Assembly: GCF_000337555.1 (NCBI RefSeq)
Contig: NZ_AOIO01000022.1
Location: 23,360-87,359, forward strand
Source of the DNA: Natrialba asiatica DSM 12278
Lineage (GTDB): Archaea; Halobacteriota; Halobacteria; Halobacteriales; Natrialbaceae
DNA: 64,000 bases
Direction of reading: 5' to 3'
Of this stretch, positions 61,455-64,000 are shown piece after piece. How positions within the stretch are numbered: position 1 is the stretch's first letter; the number at the start of each line of letters is the position of its first letter. The notes beneath the pieces are model-generated. The model was not told the DNA's origin, ran no database searches, and saw only the letters and a program-made list of their open reading frames with translations. The translations under genes and the position numbers were made by a program.

Positions 61455-62323
61455 GCGTTCTAGTCGACGACGACACGCGCGTCGTGGTACAGGGCATCAC
61501 CGGCGGGGAAGGCAAGTTCCACGCCGAACAGATGATGGAGTACGGCACCAACGTCGTCGCCGGTGCGGTCCCCGGCAAGGGCGGCCAGGAAGTCAACGGC
61601 GTTCCCGTCTTCGATACGGTCCACGAGGCCGTCGCCGAGGAAGACGCCGACACCTCGGTCATCTTCGTCCCGCCGGCGTTCGCCGGCGACGCCGTCTTCG
61701 AAGCCCTCGACACCGACCTCGACCTCGCCGTCGCGATCACGGAAGGCATCCCGACCCAGGACATGGCGAAGGTCAACAAGCGCCTGACCGAAACCGACAC
61801 CCGACTCGTCGGACCGAACTGCCCCGGCCTCATCACCCCCGGCGAGGCCAAACTCGGCATCCTCCCCGGAAACATCTTCGCCGACGGCAACGTCGGTCTC
61901 GTCTCCCGCTCCGGGACGCTAACCTACCAGGTCGTCGACAGCCTCACCAATCGCGGTATCGGCCAGACCACCGCCATCGGCATCGGCGGCGATCCCATCA
62001 TCGGCACCGACTTCGTCGACGCGCTCGAACTCTTCGAGAACGACGACGAAACCGAAGCCATCGTCATGTGCGGTGAGATCGGCGGCGAAGACGAGGAAGA
62101 AGCCGCAGCCTACATCGACGAGCACGTCGACACGCCCGTCGCCGGCTTCATCGCCGGCCGCACAGCCCCACCGGGCAAGCGCATGGGCCACGCCGGCGCA
62201 ATCGTTTCCGGTTCCGGAACCGGCACCGCAGAGAGCAAGATCAACGCGCTGAACGACGCCGGTGTCCCCGTCGGCGACACGCCCGAAGAAGTCGCTGACA
62301 ACATCGAATCGTTCCTCGAGTAA
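61451..62323 (+). CDS. sucD: Succinate-CoA ligase (ADP-forming) alpha subunit
   Basis: 290 residues. CoA-binding [23 protein letters not shown], then [35 protein letters not shown] and the active-site loop [13 protein letters not shown], whose histidine is phosphorylated during catalysis. Partner of the upstream sucC gene, with a translationally coupled ATGA overlap. Length and order are standard. A poly-T terminator candidate follows. Confidence 0.97.
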   Translation: MSVLVDDDTRVVVQGITGGEGKFHAEQMMEYGTNVVAGAVPGKGGQEVNGVPVFDTVHEAVAEEDADTSVIFVPPAFAGDAVFEALDTDLDLAVAITEGIPTQDMAKVNKRLTETDTRLVGPNCPGLITPGEAKLGILPGNIFADGNVGLVSRSGTLTYQVVDSLTNRGIGQTTAIGIGGDPIIGTDFVDALELFENDDETEAIVMCGEIGGEDEEEAAAYIDEHVDTPVAGFIAGRTAPPGKRMGHAGAIVSGSGTGTAESKINALNDAGVPVGDTPEEVADNIESFLE

Positions 62324-62378
62324 CGAGTTCAGTATCGCTCGGAAGGGCGGGGCACTGCCGTGACCGCCGTCCGGACGC

Positions 62379-62384
62379 TTTTTT
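62379..62384 (+). terminator. Poly-T terminator candidate after sucCD
   Basis: A run of six T about 56 bases after the sucD stop, following a GC-rich stretch. T-runs of this kind end archaeal transcripts. It sits immediately next to the stop of the convergent membrane gene. Confidence 0.5.
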
Positions 62385-62385
62385 G

Positions 62386-62664
62386 CTACCGTTGACGGCC
62401 GATGACGAGTCCAGCGACGAACGCGAGCGCGACGATAGCGACCACGACCCCATCGACGACGCTCAGGGCAGTGTAGGGCGAGGACGTTGCCAGGACGCGC
62501 GTCACCTGCATCAGGGCGACGACGAGAAACGCAAGGCCAAACATCGACGAAGTCGCGACGAGCGCGCCGCGGCGCATCGCTATCGCCGTCTCTGCCGCAT
62601 CCTCGGCACCTCGTTCCGTCGGTTCTTCGGGCGGATCAGGGCTTGTTCGGTACTGTTTTCCCAT
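62386..62664 (-). CDS. Small two-helix membrane protein
   Basis: 92 residues. A hydrophilic N-terminus (1-30, MGKQYRTSPDPPEEPTERGAEDAAETAI) precedes two membrane helices at about 33-55 and 70-88, with a short basic end (IGRQR). Function unknown. The ATG at 62664 is the only suitable start. Codon use matches the neighbours. Confidence 0.7.
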   Translation of the reverse strand: MGKQYRTSPDPPEEPTERGAEDAAETAIAMRRGALVATSSMFGLAFLVVALMQVTRVLATSSPYTALSVVDGVVVAIVALAFVAGLVIGRQR

Positions 62665-62807
62665 GGTAATAATGGCCACCCAGAGTCCTAAAGCTGTATC
62701 CGGCGATCGGTCTAGATGTGAACTGATTGTCGTTACGCGGGTGGACGGTCGCCGTCCCCGACACTCACCGGCACCACACTGACGAACGGTCACGTCCAGT
62801 ATAGCCT

Positions 62808-62960
62808 GTGTCCGTCCACATCGAGTGTGATGCGTGTGGCTGTGCACACACAATTCCCGACCGCGCGTTCGACCCCGAGTTCAGTCAGACCGTTTGTCCG
62901 AACTGCGGCGGCGAATCGTATACGGTTCGGCGAACTGAACTCGGCTGGCATCCGCCGTGA
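62808..62960 (+). CDS. Small zinc-ribbon protein, 50 residues
   Basis: From the GTG at 62808: SVHIECDACGCAHTIPDRAF then VCPNCGGESYTVRRTELGWHPP. CDAC (7-10) and CPNC (30-33) make a textbook zinc ribbon with aromatic and basic residues afterwards, and the frame is closed by a TGA. The intact motif spacing in a short gap is unlikely by chance. Similar small zinc-ribbon proteins are common in haloarchaea and may regulate or bind nucleic acids. Function unknown. Confidence 0.72.
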   Translation: MSVHIECDACGCAHTIPDRAFDPEFSQTVCPNCGGESYTVRRTELGWHPP

Positions 62961-63230
62961 ACGCGGTCTGGGGCGTACCGTGTCGTGTGGTCGGCGTCAC
63001 ATCGACCGTCGAGAGTGCTACGGACAGAAAACGCGGAAATCGACTGCGGGAAGACAGCCGCTGCGCGTGATCGGACTGGGAGTGCCAGAACGGTTTCGCT
63101 CGCAGGCGCTGGGGCGTTCCGCAGCGGTCACTTCGCGTCCGCGCATAACAAACCAGCCGACTTCTGTTCGCGAATCATATTGATGACGAAATACAGTACA
63201 CTACTGGGAAGAAACGAGTGCAGACCGCGT

Positions 63231-64000
63231 CTAGAAGAGGCCGGTCAGCGACGACCGAAGACGGCTCAGAACGCCGTCCGATTCACCGTCAGCTGCGACA
63301 GCGTCCCGTTCCGACTCGGCTTCGGGCTCGGATGCGGATTCGGACGCAGAACTCGTGGCGTCGAACGGAACGTGTGTCTCCGCCTTCGAGTCGTTGGCCC
63401 GCTCGCGGTCGGAATCGTGATCGTCCCGTCCCTGCGGCGTCGCTGTTTCGTCAGTCTGTGAACCGTCCGGTTCCGAGCGGCGATCGCTTGCTGGGGTGTC
63501 CGGCGTCGTTTCGGACGCTGAACCGGGACCTGGTTCGGTTTGAGAGTCGGATTCGACTTCGGCCTCGGCTTCGGATTCAGTCCCGGGAGCACCCTCCGTG
63601 TCGACCCAGAGGAACTCCCGTTCTTTCGTTCGCCCGGTCAACAGGAGCGCCTCGAGTTCACCGTCGTCCGCGAGGAGGTCGTCATCGAGGTCGGTCGGTT
63701 CGGCGACCGGCTCGTCCGCACTGGCGATGATCGCTTCGGGGCTGTCGTCGAGAACGTCGTCGACGGCGGCTCCGTCGTCGCCCTTGAGTTGGCCGAAGAT
63801 CGAGGCGGCGGTCCGATCCTCGATGCGACGCGGTTCAGCGGGAGCATCGTCGGTAGTTCCGGCGGTACTACTGCTATCGGAGCCGCTCGTCTCGGAATCG
63901 ATCTCAGTATCGGTTTCAGCGTCGCTCCCGGCCGCGGTAGCGGAACTCTGTTCACCCGCCGGCTCGTCGGCCGTGTCGTCCGCGAGTTCACCGAAGAGAT
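63231..64000 (-). CDS. Acidic low-complexity protein, N-terminus cut by window edge
   Basis: The minus-strand frame is open from 64000 to a stop at 63231, at least 256 residues. An ordered segment reads RRIEDRTAASIFGQLKG...DDVLDDSPEAIIASADEP and ELEALLLTGRTKEREFLWVDTEG. It is surrounded by Glu/Asp/Ser/Thr-rich low-complexity sequence, ending SDGVLSRLRSSLTGLF. No catalytic motif or membrane segment is visible. I do not recognise the family. The long disordered acidic stretches are typical for haloarchaeal proteins that bridge partners. Confidence 0.68.
   Translation of the reverse strand, partial: LFGELADDTADEPAGEQSSATAAGSDAETDTEIDSETSGSDSSSTAGTTDDAPAEPRRIEDRTAASIFGQLKGDDGAAVDDVLDDSPEAIIASADEPVAEPTDLDDDLLADDGELEALLLTGRTKEREFLWVDTEGAPGTESEAEAEVESDSQTEPGPGSASETTPDTPASDRRSEPDGSQTDETATPQGRDDHDSDRERANDSKAETHVPFDATSSASESASEPEAESERDAVAADGESDGVLSRLRSSLTGLF

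Overview
The window is chromosomal DNA of an extremely halophilic archaeon, most likely of the Natrialbales type (Natrinema/Haloterrigena/Natronorubrum-like). The evidence is high GC, very acidic proteins, many leaderless genes with a TATA-like element about 25-30 bases before the start codon, haloarchaeal marker genes (TrmB, bacterio-opsin-activator-type HTH, TiaS, haloarchaeal glucose dehydrogenase with an Asp zinc ligand, sucCD) and two archaeal tRNAs. No rRNA, CRISPR array, insertion sequence or intact phage was seen.

Layout. 1-5.2 kb is a sugar-catabolism island: glucose dehydrogenase (cut by the left edge), KDPG aldolase, TrmB and a GntP-type gluconate permease, plus the C-terminal stump of a MalG-like ABC permease beside trmB. 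5.5-9.4 kb holds a redoxin, an AlaX editing protein, an HTH protein, tRNA-Leu(GAG) and small membrane proteins. 9.5-31 kb is housekeeping and transport: purF, a MutS-family ATPase, an SDR dehydrogenase, a glutathionyl-hydroquinone-reductase-like GST, a CaCA exchanger, an NhaC antiporter, an orphan DNA methylase, an NCS2 purine permease, TiaS and a DRG GTPase. 30.6-44.8 kb has a second NhaC protein, a tandem glyoxalase, a polyprenyl-phosphate sugar transferase with a strange His/Gln/Thr linker, a DCC/HTTM pair, a glutaredoxin-thioredoxin reductase fusion, and a DUF389 protein.

The most interesting part is 44.8-51.4 kb: a divergent cluster of a TatD-like hydrolase, two TIM-barrel sugar isomerase-like proteins, a UbiA-like prenyltransferase, an inositol-3-phosphate-synthase-like cyclase and a phosphodiesterase of the alkaline-phosphatase superfamily. 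This parts list matches the bacterial/algal ebo cluster (EboB, C, E, F). A MIPS-type cyclase stands where ebo clusters have a 3-dehydroquinate-synthase-like EboD, and no EboA is visible. My inference is a pathway for a prenyl-linked cyclitol or sugar that is processed at or across the membrane.

Just downstream, tRNA-Glu(TTC) is flanked by partial copies of its own 5' and 3' ends, a mark of past recombination. 52.2-58.1 kb is an extracytoplasmic quinoprotein module: a Tat-signal protein, a propeller dehydrogenase with no signal of its own, and a Tat-exported halocyanin/sugar-dehydrogenase fusion. The last two share an almost identical 39-base segment. The window ends with small zinc-ribbon proteins, a second UbiA protein, sucC-sucD and the C-terminal part of a very acidic protein cut by the right edge.

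Start codons were chosen from leaderless TATA spacing, overlap with neighbours and family N-termini. Functional names are from motif recognition by eye; no database search was run.
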